Notes under the pieces: model-generated | What the model was told of the DNA's origin: nothing | The model's input: only the letters and a program-made list of their open reading frames with translations | Databases searched by the model: none | Assembly (NCBI GenBank): GCA_019359325.1 | Contig: JAHHHN010000013.1 | Location: forward strand, 62,001 to 126,000 | Source of the DNA: Mojavia pulchra JT2-VF2 | GTDB lineage: Bacteria; Cyanobacteriota; Cyanobacteriia; Cyanobacteriales; Nostocaceae | Direction of reading: 5' to 3' | Length of the DNA stretch: 64,000 nucleotides | Program-made: the position numbers and the translations under genes | Shown: positions 27,936 through 36,742 of the stretch, piece after piece | Numbering within the stretch: position 1 is the stretch's first letter | Layout of the letters: every line of letters begins with the position of its first letter

Positions 27936-29309
27936 ATGACAAACCCCCGTCAAATAGCTTTTCTGGCACTGCGAGACGTTCACAAAGGGGCTTATGCTGA
28001 TGTTGCCTTAGACCGAGTGCTGCAAAAAATTAACTTGCCAGATATTGAATCTCCTTTAGAGGCGCTGCGCGATCGCCGTTTGGTGACAGAATTAGTTTAT
28101 GGCTGCGTCAGAAGGCAACGCACCCTCGACACCCTCATCGACCAACTCGCCAAAAAAAAATCCCACCAACAACCAAAAGACCTCCGCACCATCCTCAATC
28201 TAGGCTTATACCAACTGCGCTATCAAGAACGTATTCCTGTTTCAGCTGCTGTTAATACCACCGTCCAACTAGCTAAAGACAATGGCTTTTCTGGTCTTAC
28301 TGGTTTTGTAAATGGGTTGTTGCGGCAGTATATTCGTTTGGTAGAAGCATCACCAGATCCTTTAGAACTGCCAGAAAACCCAGTGGAACGCTTGGGAATT
28401 TTACACAGCTTTCCTAACTGGATTATTCAAGTGTGGTTGGAACAGCTTGGTTTGGCTGAGACAGAACAATTGTGTGAATGGATGAACCAAACACCAACAA
28501 TTGACCTGCGGATTAACCCTCTTTGCACTTCAATAGACAAAGTTGAAGCCGCGCTGCAATCGGCTAATGTTTTAGTGAAGCGTCTTCCTCACTTACCTCA
28601 AGCTTTACGATTGATTAGTAGTACTGGGCCAATTCAAAATCTACCTGGTTTCAGCGAAGGTTGGTGGATTGTACAAGATAGTAGCGCTCAATTAGTAAGT
28701 CATTTGCTTGACCCTCAACCAGGTGAGGTGGTGATTGATGCTTGTGCTGCACCAGGGGGTAAAACAACCCACATTGCTGAGTTGATGGGAGATAAGGGTG
28801 AAATTTGGGCGTGCGATCGCACTTCTTCGCGTCTGCGTAAGCTTAAAGAAAATGCTCGAAGGTTGAATTTGCAATCTATTAAAATTTTCACTGGCGATAG
28901 TCGTGAACTTTCGCAGTTTAACAACGCTGCTGATCGCGTATTACTTGATGCACCATGTTCTGGTTTGGGAACCCTGCACCGCCATGCTGATGCGCGTTGG
29001 CGACAGACACTAGAAACTGTTCAAGAACTCTCAAGCCTGCAAACAGAATTGCTATCGCATACCTCGACTTTTGTTAAATCAGGTGGTGTACTAGTCTATG
29101 CAACTTGTACGCTGCATCCAGCAGAAAATGAAGCTGTGATTAAAAAATTTTTAGCTGAGTACCCTAATTGGAAGATAGAGCCTCCTAATGTTGATTCGTC
29201 TTTCTCTACCTATTGCACACCGCAGGGCTGGTTGAAGGTTTGGCCTCATCAACAGAATATGGATGGCTTTTTTATGGTGCGCTTAAGAAAAACTAATAAT
29301 TCCGAGTGA
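27936..29309 (+). CDS. rsmB: 16S rRNA (cytosine-967-C5)-methyltransferase
   Basis: This enzyme methylates C967 of 16S rRNA using S-adenosylmethionine. The N-terminal NusB-like RNA-binding domain (about residues 1-140; LVTELVYGCVRRQRTLD and LRTILNLGLYQLRYQERIPVSAAVN) is followed by the Rossmann methyltransferase domain, with DACAAPGGKTTHIAE as the SAM-binding motif, DAPCSGLGTLHRH (motif IV, Pro-Cys) and YATCTLHPAENE (motif VI with the catalytic Thr-Cys). I start at ATG 27936 (MTNPRQIAFLALRDV), where the family begins; a 16-codon upstream extension covers the palindrome and is unlikely. Confidence 0.94.
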   Translation: MTNPRQIAFLALRDVHKGAYADVALDRVLQKINLPDIESPLEALRDRRLVTELVYGCVRRQRTLDTLIDQLAKKKSHQQPKDLRTILNLGLYQLRYQERIPVSAAVNTTVQLAKDNGFSGLTGFVNGLLRQYIRLVEASPDPLELPENPVERLGILHSFPNWIIQVWLEQLGLAETEQLCEWMNQTPTIDLRINPLCTSIDKVEAALQSANVLVKRLPHLPQALRLISSTGPIQNLPGFSEGWWIVQDSSAQLVSHLLDPQPGEVVIDACAAPGGKTTHIAELMGDKGEIWACDRTSSRLRKLKENARRLNLQSIKIFTGDSRELSQFNNAADRVLLDAPCSGLGTLHRHADARWRQTLETVQELSSLQTELLSHTSTFVKSGGVLVYATCTLHPAENEAVIKKFLAEYPNWKIEPPNVDSSFSTYCTPQGWLKVWPHQQNMDGFFMVRLRKTNNSE

Positions 29310-29365
29310 TTACTGTTTGCGATTGTACTATTTGATGGAGGTTGGTATCTTCCAAAGGATGCACC

Positions 29366-29788
29366 ATGGTTAATGATTCTGATGTCAAAAATTTAGTTAA
29401 AATCCTGATTGGCGCGGCTTGGATTGATGGCAGAATTCAGCCAGAAGAACGGCAGTACCTGCGCGAGATAGCGCAAGCAAAAGGACTAGCTACCGATCCA
29501 GAGATTAAGCCTTGGTTGTACGAATTGGTTCCTGTGCAGCCAAAAGAATGCTACAACTGGGTGAAAGATTATTTAGGTGATCACCCCAGTCTTGAAGATT
29601 GCGAAAATCTGATTGAAGCTATCAGTGGCTTAATTTATAGTGACGGTGAAGTAGCGATTGAAGAAGCCAGACTTTTGACAAAGTTACAGGAGTTATCCAA
29701 GGCAAGCGAATCACCTCAACCAGCCTATAACGCGCTGCTCAGACAAATCCAAAAGCTCTATCGACGTTGGGTTGAGGTTCAGAATTAA
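29366..29788 (+). CDS. TerB-like helical protein
   Basis: This is an all-helical protein of 140 residues from ATG 29366, with AAAGGATG eight bases upstream. It contains the TerB/DUF533-type duplicated acidic motif: LIGAAWIDGRIQPEERQYL at about 11-29 and LIYSDGEVAIEEARLL at about 90-105, an EF-hand-like A/S-D-G-x-hydrophobic pattern. TerB family proteins bind metal and relate to tellurite or stress tolerance, but in cyanobacteria the role is unknown. It lies 56 bases after rsmB and could be read through from it. Confidence 0.8.
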   Translation: MVNDSDVKNLVKILIGAAWIDGRIQPEERQYLREIAQAKGLATDPEIKPWLYELVPVQPKECYNWVKDYLGDHPSLEDCENLIEAISGLIYSDGEVAIEEARLLTKLQELSKASESPQPAYNALLRQIQKLYRRWVEVQN

Positions 29789-29850
29789 TCATAGTCAAAA
29801 GTCTATAGTCTAAAGTTGATTGACTATAATGACAATTGACTATTGACTAC

Positions 29851-30075
29851 TTATGACTTCGGTTCACCCAGACCCGGAGTTTCTTCTTTATTAACCTTAG
29901 GCACAAAGTCAGGACGCTCTTTGCTTTCCCAACCGGCGGGACGTTTGGAGTTGTACCAAGCGATGGAACCAATGGTTACAGCAGCAATAAAACCCAAGAC
30001 ATAAACCAAGGTGAAAGCCACAGGAAAATGGGGGCCATCTGCTGCTTGTGCGGCTGCTTGCATGAATAAAAGCAT
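29851..30075 (-). CDS. Small single-span thylakoid-type protein
   Basis: This 74-residue protein has one transmembrane helix (about residues 18-40, PVAFTLVYVLGFIAAVTIGSIAW) and a polar proline- and lysine-rich tail (RPAGWESKERPDFVPK). AGGAG lies 8 bases before ATG 30075, so it is a real gene. The size and layout fit small photosystem-associated proteins of cyanobacteria. I suspect a Psb35-like (CP47-binding assembly) protein but cannot confirm it from memory, so no symbol is assigned. It is convergent with the TerB-like gene. Confidence 0.75.
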   Translation of the reverse strand: MLLFMQAAAQAADGPHFPVAFTLVYVLGFIAAVTIGSIAWYNSKRPAGWESKERPDFVPKVNKEETPGLGEPKS

Positions 30076-30273
30076 GAGTATATTCTCCTAATGTTAGGTA
30101 ACGCTGTTTAAAAGAGTATAAAACGAGCGTATCACCACCTTACATCCCCCCCTAGTTTGAACCGTTTAATTTCGGTTTTACAGGTAAACTCTCATAAACA
30201 AATATTTTAGGTGAAATTTCCTTGGCTTGATTTACCTGAGATCCGCTAGCAATATTAACTTGGTTTTTTGGCC

Positions 30274-32652
30274 TCATTCTGAGGAAGATGGTTTGAGTCT
30301 ATCCCGCCAAGAAGCCTGTCTTGGGGAAGAACTTGCGGAACTAGAGGCGTTATTGCCTAAAGAGGAGGATGCTCTGACAGACCTGCGAGGCGAAGGAGCA
30401 TCTGATTCTACTCGCCTGTTGCGCCTTCTTGGGCTAGATGAGCCAGAGTCAGAGTTCCTAGCAGATTCTTCGCTGCGAACCCGCCGCCGCCTTCTATATG
30501 AAGGTGTTTCATCAGTTTGTTGTTGAGAATAACGTCTTCGCCGTCTTGGAGTATTATCTTCTTGTTGCTGCTGTTGATAATATCTGCGTCTTCTTCTAGA
30601 TGGACGCTCATCCCTGCTCAATGTTTCCTCATCATTAGAGGAAATAGCCTTATTCAAAATTTGTTTAGGTTTCAGGGGCTTCGCCTTGATTGTGCCTTTG
30701 CGACCATCTAGTTTGGGTCGTGCGGGAAACTTTTCTACTGGCATTTCTTTTACGGCTTTTTCCATAAACTCATGCCAAGTGTAAGCAGCGCTACCGCTAC
30801 TACCCCAAGTCGGGCGGTTGTCATCATTACCTAGCCAAACACCTGTAACTACTTGGGGGATGTAGCCAATAAACCACAAGTCGCGGGCTTCATCGGATGT
30901 GCCAGTTTTTCCCGCCACTGGTCTATCACCTAATCGAGCAGCAGCACCAGTACCAGCTTCTACAACGTTACGCAGCATCCAAGTCATGATAGCAGCACTG
31001 TCAGCGTCGAGCGATCGCTTGGAGCGGAAATCAGCTGACCAAATCACCTTACCCTGACGGTTGAGGATACGGCGAATTCCATGAGCTTCTGTGTGCAAGC
31101 CTTGAGTGGCAAAGCTGCCATAAGCGCTAGTCAACTCTAAGAGATTTACTTCATTAGAGCCAAGTGCTAAAGAATAAGTGGGCTTGAGTTCTGATTTAAT
31201 CCCCATGTCATGGGCAAGTTTAATCATTGGCTCAAATCCGACATCAATCAAAACCTTGACCGCAATTATATTAATGGAACTAGTAAGGGCATCTCGAATG
31301 CTCATCGAGCCGCGGAAGCTTTTACTGTAGTTTTTCGGTTCATAACCATCTACTACAAAAGGTGCATCCAGATAACTATTGTAGGGACTCTTACCACTGG
31401 CGATCGCTGTGGCATATACAAACCCTTTAAAGGTCGAGCCTGGCTGACGCTGGGCTTGAGTCACACGATTGAACTGATTTTTACCAAAGTCTTTACCCCC
31501 CACCATTGCCTGAATTTCACCATTGCGGGGGTCGATAGCAACCATTGCAGCTTGTTTAAAGTTCTCCCAGCGTCCTTGATTGCGTAAGGTTTTGGCAACT
31601 GCTTCTTCTGCCAACTTTTGCCAAGTTGGGTTCAGGGAGGTTTCCACCACTAAGCCCCCTGCTGCTAACACATCAGGAGAAACATACTTGGGCAATTCTT
31701 TCTGAATGTAGGTAGAAAAGTAAGGAGATTCTACTTGGAGTCGCTTGGGTAAACTGCTATTGAGGGTTAGTGGTTCCTGGCTGGCGCTTTGCCTTTCGGC
31801 GGCGGTAATCATGCCATCTTCTTGCATCCGCTGCAATACTAAATTTCGCCTAGCTTTAGCAGCTTCAGGATTTTTCTCTGGAGAGTAGAGACTGGGGGCT
31901 GGCGCTAATCCAGCGATAGTAGCTATTTCTGGTAAGGTGAGTTGATCCACTGATTTGCTGAAGTACACCCACGCTGCATCAGCTACACCATAAGCTCCAG
32001 ATCCCAAATACACCAGATTTAAGTAACGCTCAAGAATCTGATCTTTGGTTAATTCGTCCTCCATCTTTTGTGCTAGACGGACTTCTTTGAGCTTACGCCA
32101 GATGGTCTTCTCTTGTTTGAGGAAGAGAATTCGCGCTAGCTGTTGGGTAATGGTACTACCACCTTCAACTACACCTTGCGATCGCAAATTATTTAATACC
32201 GCTCTGACTATTCCCTGAGCATCAACTCCATCGTGTTGCTGAAATCTTCTATCTTCTGAGGCGATGAAGGCTTTTTTGAGCTGATCTGGTATTTCTTGGA
32301 GCTTGATCTGTTCTCTGGCTGTTTCTCCTTGCTGTAGCAAGATAGTATCATCAGCAGCTTTGATGGTTAATGTTTGCTCCCGAATAACGGCGTTCAATTC
32401 AGCTTTATCCGGCAGAGTGCGGTCTATTGATGTAATACCGTAGTTGAAGGCGACGATTCCGCCACCTACACCCAAAGCAGCCCAGAACCAAAGGCGACGA
32501 TAAAACGGTTTATCGCTGCCGGCGAGTTTGGCAATTACCCCAGATGATACGTTTTGCATCTGGCTCAGTACCTGCCTTTTCTTCACCGACTTTTTTGGTG
32601 GTAAGTTCTGATTTACAGATTCCTCGTTTTTGAGATGATTACCAGGTGACAA
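30274..32652 (-). CDS. Class A penicillin-binding protein (PBP1-type) with Arg/Ser-rich tail
   Basis: This bifunctional peptidoglycan synthase has 792 residues. A cytoplasmic tail is followed by one transmembrane helix (about 54-73). The glycosyltransferase family 51 domain (about 90-270) has EDRRFQQHDGVD with the catalytic Glu near 133, and GGSTITQQLAR. The transpeptidase domain (about 360-630) has the active-site Ser of STFK (S406), the SIN motif (about 462) and KTGTS (about 570). After residue 670 come about 120 residues of low-complexity Arg, Ser and Gln with repeated RRRRR blocks. The start is TTG 32652, with GGAG nine bases upstream. It acts at the cell wall in growth or septation. Confidence 0.92.
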   Translation of the reverse strand: MSPGNHLKNEESVNQNLPPKKSVKKRQVLSQMQNVSSGVIAKLAGSDKPFYRRLWFWAALGVGGGIVAFNYGITSIDRTLPDKAELNAVIREQTLTIKAADDTILLQQGETAREQIKLQEIPDQLKKAFIASEDRRFQQHDGVDAQGIVRAVLNNLRSQGVVEGGSTITQQLARILFLKQEKTIWRKLKEVRLAQKMEDELTKDQILERYLNLVYLGSGAYGVADAAWVYFSKSVDQLTLPEIATIAGLAPAPSLYSPEKNPEAAKARRNLVLQRMQEDGMITAAERQSASQEPLTLNSSLPKRLQVESPYFSTYIQKELPKYVSPDVLAAGGLVVETSLNPTWQKLAEEAVAKTLRNQGRWENFKQAAMVAIDPRNGEIQAMVGGKDFGKNQFNRVTQAQRQPGSTFKGFVYATAIASGKSPYNSYLDAPFVVDGYEPKNYSKSFRGSMSIRDALTSSINIIAVKVLIDVGFEPMIKLAHDMGIKSELKPTYSLALGSNEVNLLELTSAYGSFATQGLHTEAHGIRRILNRQGKVIWSADFRSKRSLDADSAAIMTWMLRNVVEAGTGAAARLGDRPVAGKTGTSDEARDLWFIGYIPQVVTGVWLGNDDNRPTWGSSGSAAYTWHEFMEKAVKEMPVEKFPARPKLDGRKGTIKAKPLKPKQILNKAISSNDEETLSRDERPSRRRRRYYQQQQQEDNTPRRRRRYSQQQTDETPSYRRRRRVRSEESARNSDSGSSSPRRRNRRVESDAPSPRRSVRASSSLGNNASSSASSSPRQASWRDRLKPSSSE

Positions 32653-32984
32653 TCGCGGTTTCTCCTTGCCAGACGCATTTAAAACAGTTGATTGTTGCTT
32701 GAACTAGGAGGTCAGTTTCCCCACGTCAGTTCCTCGCTCAAATGTAGTTGCCACCTAACCACCAGCCAAAAACTTCGGGGTTAGCGTACCACGTTTGTGT
32801 TAGTATAATATCCCATAAATAAATAACAAAATTAAGTATAAAAGGATGATTTTTGAGAATTCTTTAACTTTCATCCCGTAAAGATTAATACAGAATTATA
32901 AATAATTATTCGCAGTATAAAAATTATGTTATTAGCAACTAAAATTCTGCCATGAGGCAGAGGTGTAGGCACGAGGAGAGCAAG
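32653..32984. other. Intergenic region between divergent PBP and folK genes
   Basis: About 330 bases with AT-rich promoter-like sequence around 32800-32920. The ribosome-binding site of folK (GAGGAG) ends it. No gene or strong hairpin was found. Confidence 0.45.
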
Positions 32985-33497
32985 ATGTTCAAAACTGGCG
33001 CGATCGCTCCTGGCGTTGGCGCAGCGATCGCTCTTGGTAGTAATATGGGTGATTCTCGTGTAATTTTAGAAGCAGCTATAGAAAGTTTAGCCACAACACC
33101 AGGTATTGTTTTAGAAGCAAGATCCAATTGGTATAAAACTAAAGCTATAGGCCCGCCACAGCCAGATTACTTAAACGGCTGCGCCATACTCAGAATATTC
33201 ATGCTACCGCAGCAGCTGTTGGAAAATTTATTAGAGATTGAACAAAAATTTGGGCGTGTTCGCCAAGAGCGTTGGGGGCCACGCACCCTTGATTTAGATT
33301 TATTGTTATATGATGACGTAATTGTACACACGCCTACTCTGCAAATTCCCCATCCCCGAATGCGTGAGCGAGCCTTTGTACTGGTTCCACTGGCAGAAAT
33401 CGCCCCTAATTGGATAGAACCACTTTCTGGATGTGTTATTAAAGATCTGGTTAAAGAGGTAGACTGTTCTGATGTACATTTATTGATGGGCAATTAA
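32985..33497 (+). CDS. folK: 2-amino-4-hydroxy-6-hydroxymethyldihydropteridine pyrophosphokinase
   Basis: This enzyme transfers pyrophosphate from ATP to 6-hydroxymethyl-dihydropterin in folate synthesis. The signature blocks are visible: AIALGSNMGDS (N-terminal), LLEIEQKFGRVRQERWGPRTLDLDLLLYDD with the R-W-G-P-R-T-L-D-L-D-L core (about residues 86-106), and HPRMRERAFVLVPLAEIAP. The start ATG 32985 (MFKTGAIAPG) has GAGGAG seven bases before it. The N-terminal 12 residues cover a HIP1 site. The length, about 170 residues, is usual. A Nudix gene follows after 88 bases on the same strand. Confidence 0.93.
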   Translation: MFKTGAIAPGVGAAIALGSNMGDSRVILEAAIESLATTPGIVLEARSNWYKTKAIGPPQPDYLNGCAILRIFMLPQQLLENLLEIEQKFGRVRQERWGPRTLDLDLLLYDDVIVHTPTLQIPHPRMRERAFVLVPLAEIAPNWIEPLSGCVIKDLVKEVDCSDVHLLMGN

Positions 33498-33585
33498 GAT
33501 TACGACCCATAAACGTAGAAAACTTCTGAATTGTACAATCAGCCTCAGTGTGCGTCTGTGTATCTAGAGAAAATATAATTTTACT

Positions 33586-34134
33586 ATGCCATTAGGTAGA
33601 GAATTACCACAGCTGCTGAAACAACGCTTATTTTATAAAGGTCGCAAGTTTAATTTTGAAGTTAATCGCTTGCGTTTACCTAATAAAGCAGAGGGAGAAT
33701 GGGAGTGTATTCGTCACCCTGGTGGCGCTCTAGCTGTGCCCGTAACAGCAGAGGGTAAGCTCGTATTGGTGCGCCAGTATCGTTTTGCAATTCAGGGAAG
33801 AATATTAGAATTTCCCGCAGGTACTGTAGAACCTAATGAAGACCCTTTAGTAACAGTGCAGCGTGAGATTGAAGAAGAAACTGGTTATCGTGCCCATAAA
33901 TGGGAAAAATTGGGTGAGTTTTTCATAGCTCCTGGCTATTCTGATGAAATTATCTACGCTTTTCTCGCTCGTGATTTGGAAAAGCTAGATACACCACCAG
34001 AAAAAGAGGAGGACGAAGATATTGAAACCGTATTGTTCACTCCCGAAGAACTGGAGAAAGCTATTTTAGGAGGTGAACTAGTAGATGCTAAAACGGTTTC
34101 TAGCTTTTTCTTGGCTCGTCCTTTGTTAGTTTGA
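33586..34134 (+). CDS. Nudix hydrolase, ADP-ribose pyrophosphatase type
   Basis: This 182-residue Nudix enzyme probably splits ADP-ribose or similar NDP-sugars into AMP and ribose-5-phosphate. The Nudix box is complete: G-T-V-E-P-N-E-D then REIEEETGY (about residues 78-100), with the upstream VRQYRFAIQGRILEFPAG block typical of ADP-ribose pyrophosphatases. No signal peptide occurs. The stop is 7 bases before the remnant of an ADP-ribosylglycohydrolase gene, which would have produced the substrate ADP-ribose, so the two may once have formed an ADP-ribose recycling pair. Confidence 0.88.
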   Translation: MPLGRELPQLLKQRLFYKGRKFNFEVNRLRLPNKAEGEWECIRHPGGALAVPVTAEGKLVLVRQYRFAIQGRILEFPAGTVEPNEDPLVTVQREIEEETGYRAHKWEKLGEFFIAPGYSDEIIYAFLARDLEKLDTPPEKEEDEDIETVLFTPEELEKAILGGELVDAKTVSSFFLARPLLV

Positions 34135-34141
34135 TGCCGAT

Positions 34142-34600
34142 ATGCTCATAGAATTAGCTATTGGCGATGCCTACGGTGGAGGCTTTGAATACGCTAACGA
34201 AATGAGCATCTATAACGATTTGAGTCGATACGTTAAGCATCTACGTCATCGACTCATCGCAGGAAGCTACACAGACGACACACAGATGAGCATTGCTATT
34301 GCAAAAGTGATTGTCGCACAGGCTCCTTGGACACCGTAAGTATTAGCTGATAGCTTCATTAATTGCTTGAAACGCGATTGCACAGAAGGTTACACTGGTA
34401 GTTTCTACGAGTTTCTAGTAGCAATCCGTGATGGAGAAGAGTTTTAGCAAAAATTCGTCCCGACAGTGATAAAAGCGGTGCTGCAATGCGTGTAGCACCA
34501 ATAAAATGATTGCATGAGCGAACTATTACAAGATTGTGTTGCTTTTACAGGGAATATAGATACGGTTGGTACTTACCCCATATTCCCTACTTACTACTAA
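34142..34600 (+). pseudogene. ADP-ribosylglycohydrolase (DraG/ARH family) remnant
   Basis: Three pieces of one gene are seen. 34142-34339 encodes IELAIGDAYGGGFEYANEM and GSYTDDTQMSIAIAKV, the N-terminal metal-binding blocks of the family. After a stop, around 34350-34500, the pieces NCLKRDC, GYTGSFYEFLVAIRDGEEF and AKIRPDSDKSGAAMRVAP continue the family in other frames with stops between. 34514-34600 encodes SELLQDCVAFTGNIDTVGT, the C-terminal Asp-rich metal site of the family, so the middle part is deleted. The gene is decayed by frameshifts plus an internal deletion. It follows the Nudix gene after 7 bases. Confidence 0.8.
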
Positions 34601-34619
34601 TCGACTCTCAAGCTTGAGG

Positions 34620-35747
34620 CTATATACCAGCAGAAAAATCAAATTGATAGTTCGAGTTTGCTAAGAAAGGAGAATTGGAATAGCCTTCTTTACTCATGGT
34701 GTTTGATATCATATCAGGATGGCTAAGAAGATTTTTGACATCACTACCGATTCCCGCTCCACCAATTTGCAGAGATTGTAGATCATTGAGGATGTCAAAG
34801 TTCCAGTCTTGATTACCAATATATGCTTTGCCATCATCGCTGGTTTCAATAGCATTGCCTAGGATCTTGTTGTCACTACCACTGGGCCTGTTGCCGTTAC
34901 CAAGGACATCATTACCACTACCACTGGGTCTGTTGCCGTTACCGTTGATAGTATTATTATCACCTGTCTGCCAGTTGCCATTGCCATTAGTAGTGTTGCC
35001 AATACCAAAGTACCAGTTGCCATTACCATCAGCAGTATTGTTTTTGCCATAAAACCAGTTGCCATTACCGTTGGCGGTGTTGTCATTACTAAAGAGCCAG
35101 TTGCCATTACCGTCAGCAGTATTGTTTTTGCCATAAAACCAGTTGCCATTGCCACTACCTGTATTGCCATCAGTGCTAGCACCAGTTTTACTAGATTCTA
35201 AATCTTTGAGATCGGATATCCAGTTGTCACTATTGTATGGAACAGATAGACCTTGAGGTGCTTTTGGGAGGTCGGTCGAGGCGGTAGGAGTGCTACCACT
35301 TGGCAAGTTTGCAGGACGGCTGTTGTTACCTTGACTACCACCTGCAAAGGGGTTGCTACCACTATTAGTATTAGATGAATTACTACCAAAGCCAAGGACA
35401 CCGATTAATTTAGCGAAGGGACTGTTATCATCCGGAACTAAACTTCGAGGGTCAGCAGTTCGCGTATAGTTGTAGGTGTACTTGCCGTCCTCACTGGTGG
35501 TAGATACGTTTCCACCACCACCAATCATGAAAGGATTACCACCAGCAAAGGGATTGTTAGCACTACCATTAAAGGATGGGCCGCTAGCGAAGCTATTGTT
35601 ATTAGAAACATTACTGGGAATATAACCAGCAGGGGGATTACCGCTAGCGAAGGCATCAGTTAAAGTTAGCTTTTCACCTTTATCAGACACCCATTGACCA
35701 TCTGTATAGTACCAATTTCCATTCCCTGAAATATTGTTCTCAGCCAT
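34620..35747 (-). CDS. Asn/Gly-rich repeat protein with 14-residue repeats
   Basis: This 375-residue protein has very low complexity and no signal peptide. An N-terminal part (1-195) is rich in Asn, Ser, Gly and Phe with repeated FAxG(N)PF words; residues 6-14 (ISGNGNWYY) already resemble the repeat. Residues 196-307 are eight tandem 14-residue units with consensus T-x-x-GNGNW-x-x-G-x-x-N. A short C-terminal region (308-375) follows. The N-x-G periodicity suggests a beta-solenoid or Ca2+-binding surface protein, an inference only. It lacks canonical GGxGxD RTX repeats. The start ATG 35747 has GGAGC five to nine bases upstream. It is divergent from, but 1 kb away from, a secreted-type phosphatase gene. 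Confidence 0.8.
   Translation of the reverse strand: MAENNISGNGNWYYTDGQWVSDKGEKLTLTDAFASGNPPAGYIPSNVSNNNSFASGPSFNGSANNPFAGGNPFMIGGGGNVSTTSEDGKYTYNYTRTADPRSLVPDDNSPFAKLIGVLGFGSNSSNTNSGSNPFAGGSQGNNSRPANLPSGSTPTASTDLPKAPQGLSVPYNSDNWISDLKDLESSKTGASTDGNTGSGNGNWFYGKNNTADGNGNWLFSNDNTANGNGNWFYGKNNTADGNGNWYFGIGNTTNGNGNWQTGDNNTINGNGNRPSGSGNDVLGNGNRPSGSDNKILGNAIETSDDGKAYIGNQDWNFDILNDLQSLQIGGAGIGSDVKNLLSHPDMISNTMSKEGYSNSPFLANSNYQFDFSAGI
34827..35162 (-). repeat. Eight 42-base tandem repeats within a coding region
   Basis: The DNA behind residues 196-307 of the Asn/Gly-rich protein consists of eight 42-base units. The plus-strand words 'cagttgccattacc' and 'tgccataaaacca' recur. Copies 1 and 3 are nearly identical (residue strings ending NWFYGKNN), while the last copies have drifted. 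Such repeats are prone to copy-number change by slippage. Confidence 0.85.
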
Positions 35748-36742
35748 GAGAATTGCTCCTTACTATTGCTTACACGAATTCATTATCGATATTGGCAGCA
35801 GTAGCACAAACTGAAAGCAGCTTGTTAATGCTGTCTTGTTAAATAAACCTGTTAAAAAAATATTAGTAATTCAAATCTATTTGGTAGAAATTACGGACTA
35901 TCACAAAAATGTTCAATAAATATTTAATTTAAAATACTTCTTGTAAACAGTTAGCTAATAAAGCTTTTTTCTCTAACTCTGTTTGAAATTAAACTGATTT
36001 TTATGGCAAGAAATTAAATCTGCAAAATTAATGATGTCTTAACAAATGGTATATAAAACAACGTACAATTTGTTTAGTGGTTGTATAGCGATTATCTCAA
36101 GCAATACGCTTTTAAATGCGAGGAGAGAACTGTAATCTACTTACACAAAAGAGAATACTAAATTGCCATATAAGTTGAAATGAAAAATTTTTCGATTTTA
36201 GTGGTATTTCTTTTGTTCTACTTAGAGGATATTTTAAAAGTCGGAGTGAGCTAGAAATTATGTAAGTCATTCAACCATAATTTGTATCATGGCAACATAA
36301 CTGTTCCCATGCCAAATTGCTACGGTGTACTCTACTCATTCGCTCACAAGGTGTTATTAACCACAAAAGAAGTGATTAGCTTTGTGAGCTTTCTTACAAT
36401 AGCCCTCCATTTTTAAAACATCCTTTTATAGCTACTGTTAACTTTATTCATCTACCACAAGAATAAATTTTTATTTTTGACTGATAGCAAAAAGTATATC
36501 GGTGGATAGAAATAGCTAGTTTTTAGCTATTTCCGGTTTGTAACTAAGAAGTTTTAAACCTTATTTAATAACTTCTTAATCTGCAAAAGTCAACGTTTTT
36601 TGTGGATAGTTCTTATGTAACTATTTTTTAGATTGGCGTTTGATTTCTTAAGAAAATAATTAGCGCTGCGCCACTTCTAATAAAAATATTTATTTTTGTA
36701 AAAACGAAATTTTTTTGCAAAATCAAAGGAGCTAAAACTTAT
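35748..36742. other. Intergenic region, about 1 kb, upstream of the alkaline phosphatase
   Basis: This AT-rich region lies between divergent genes. It holds the possible Pho box at 36554-36583 and the ribosome-binding site AAAGGAG at about 36726. No gene, tRNA or strong hairpin is seen in the rest. Confidence 0.45.
36554..36583 (+). promoter_or_regulatory. Possible Pho box upstream of alkaline phosphatase
   Basis: Three 8-base direct repeats spaced by 3 bases occur: TTAAACCT (36554-36561), TTAATAAC (36565-36572) and TTAATCTG (36576-36583). Cyanobacterial Pho boxes bound by SphR/PhoB are direct repeats of about 8 bases (CTTAACCT-like) at an 11-base period; CTTAATCT (36575-36582) differs from that at one position. 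The match of the other units is partial. It lies 160 bases before the phosphatase start. Confidence 0.4.

Noticed and set aside
34827-35162. Regular 42-base repeats that at first sight could be a CRISPR array
   Set aside because: The units are contiguous, without unique spacers, and encode an in-frame 14-residue protein repeat on the minus strand. No cas gene is present.
34828-35182. Open frames on the other strand and in another frame over the same repeats
   Set aside because: They arise from the repeat periodicity; both have biased Leu/Pro or Thr/Met composition and no ribosome-binding site.
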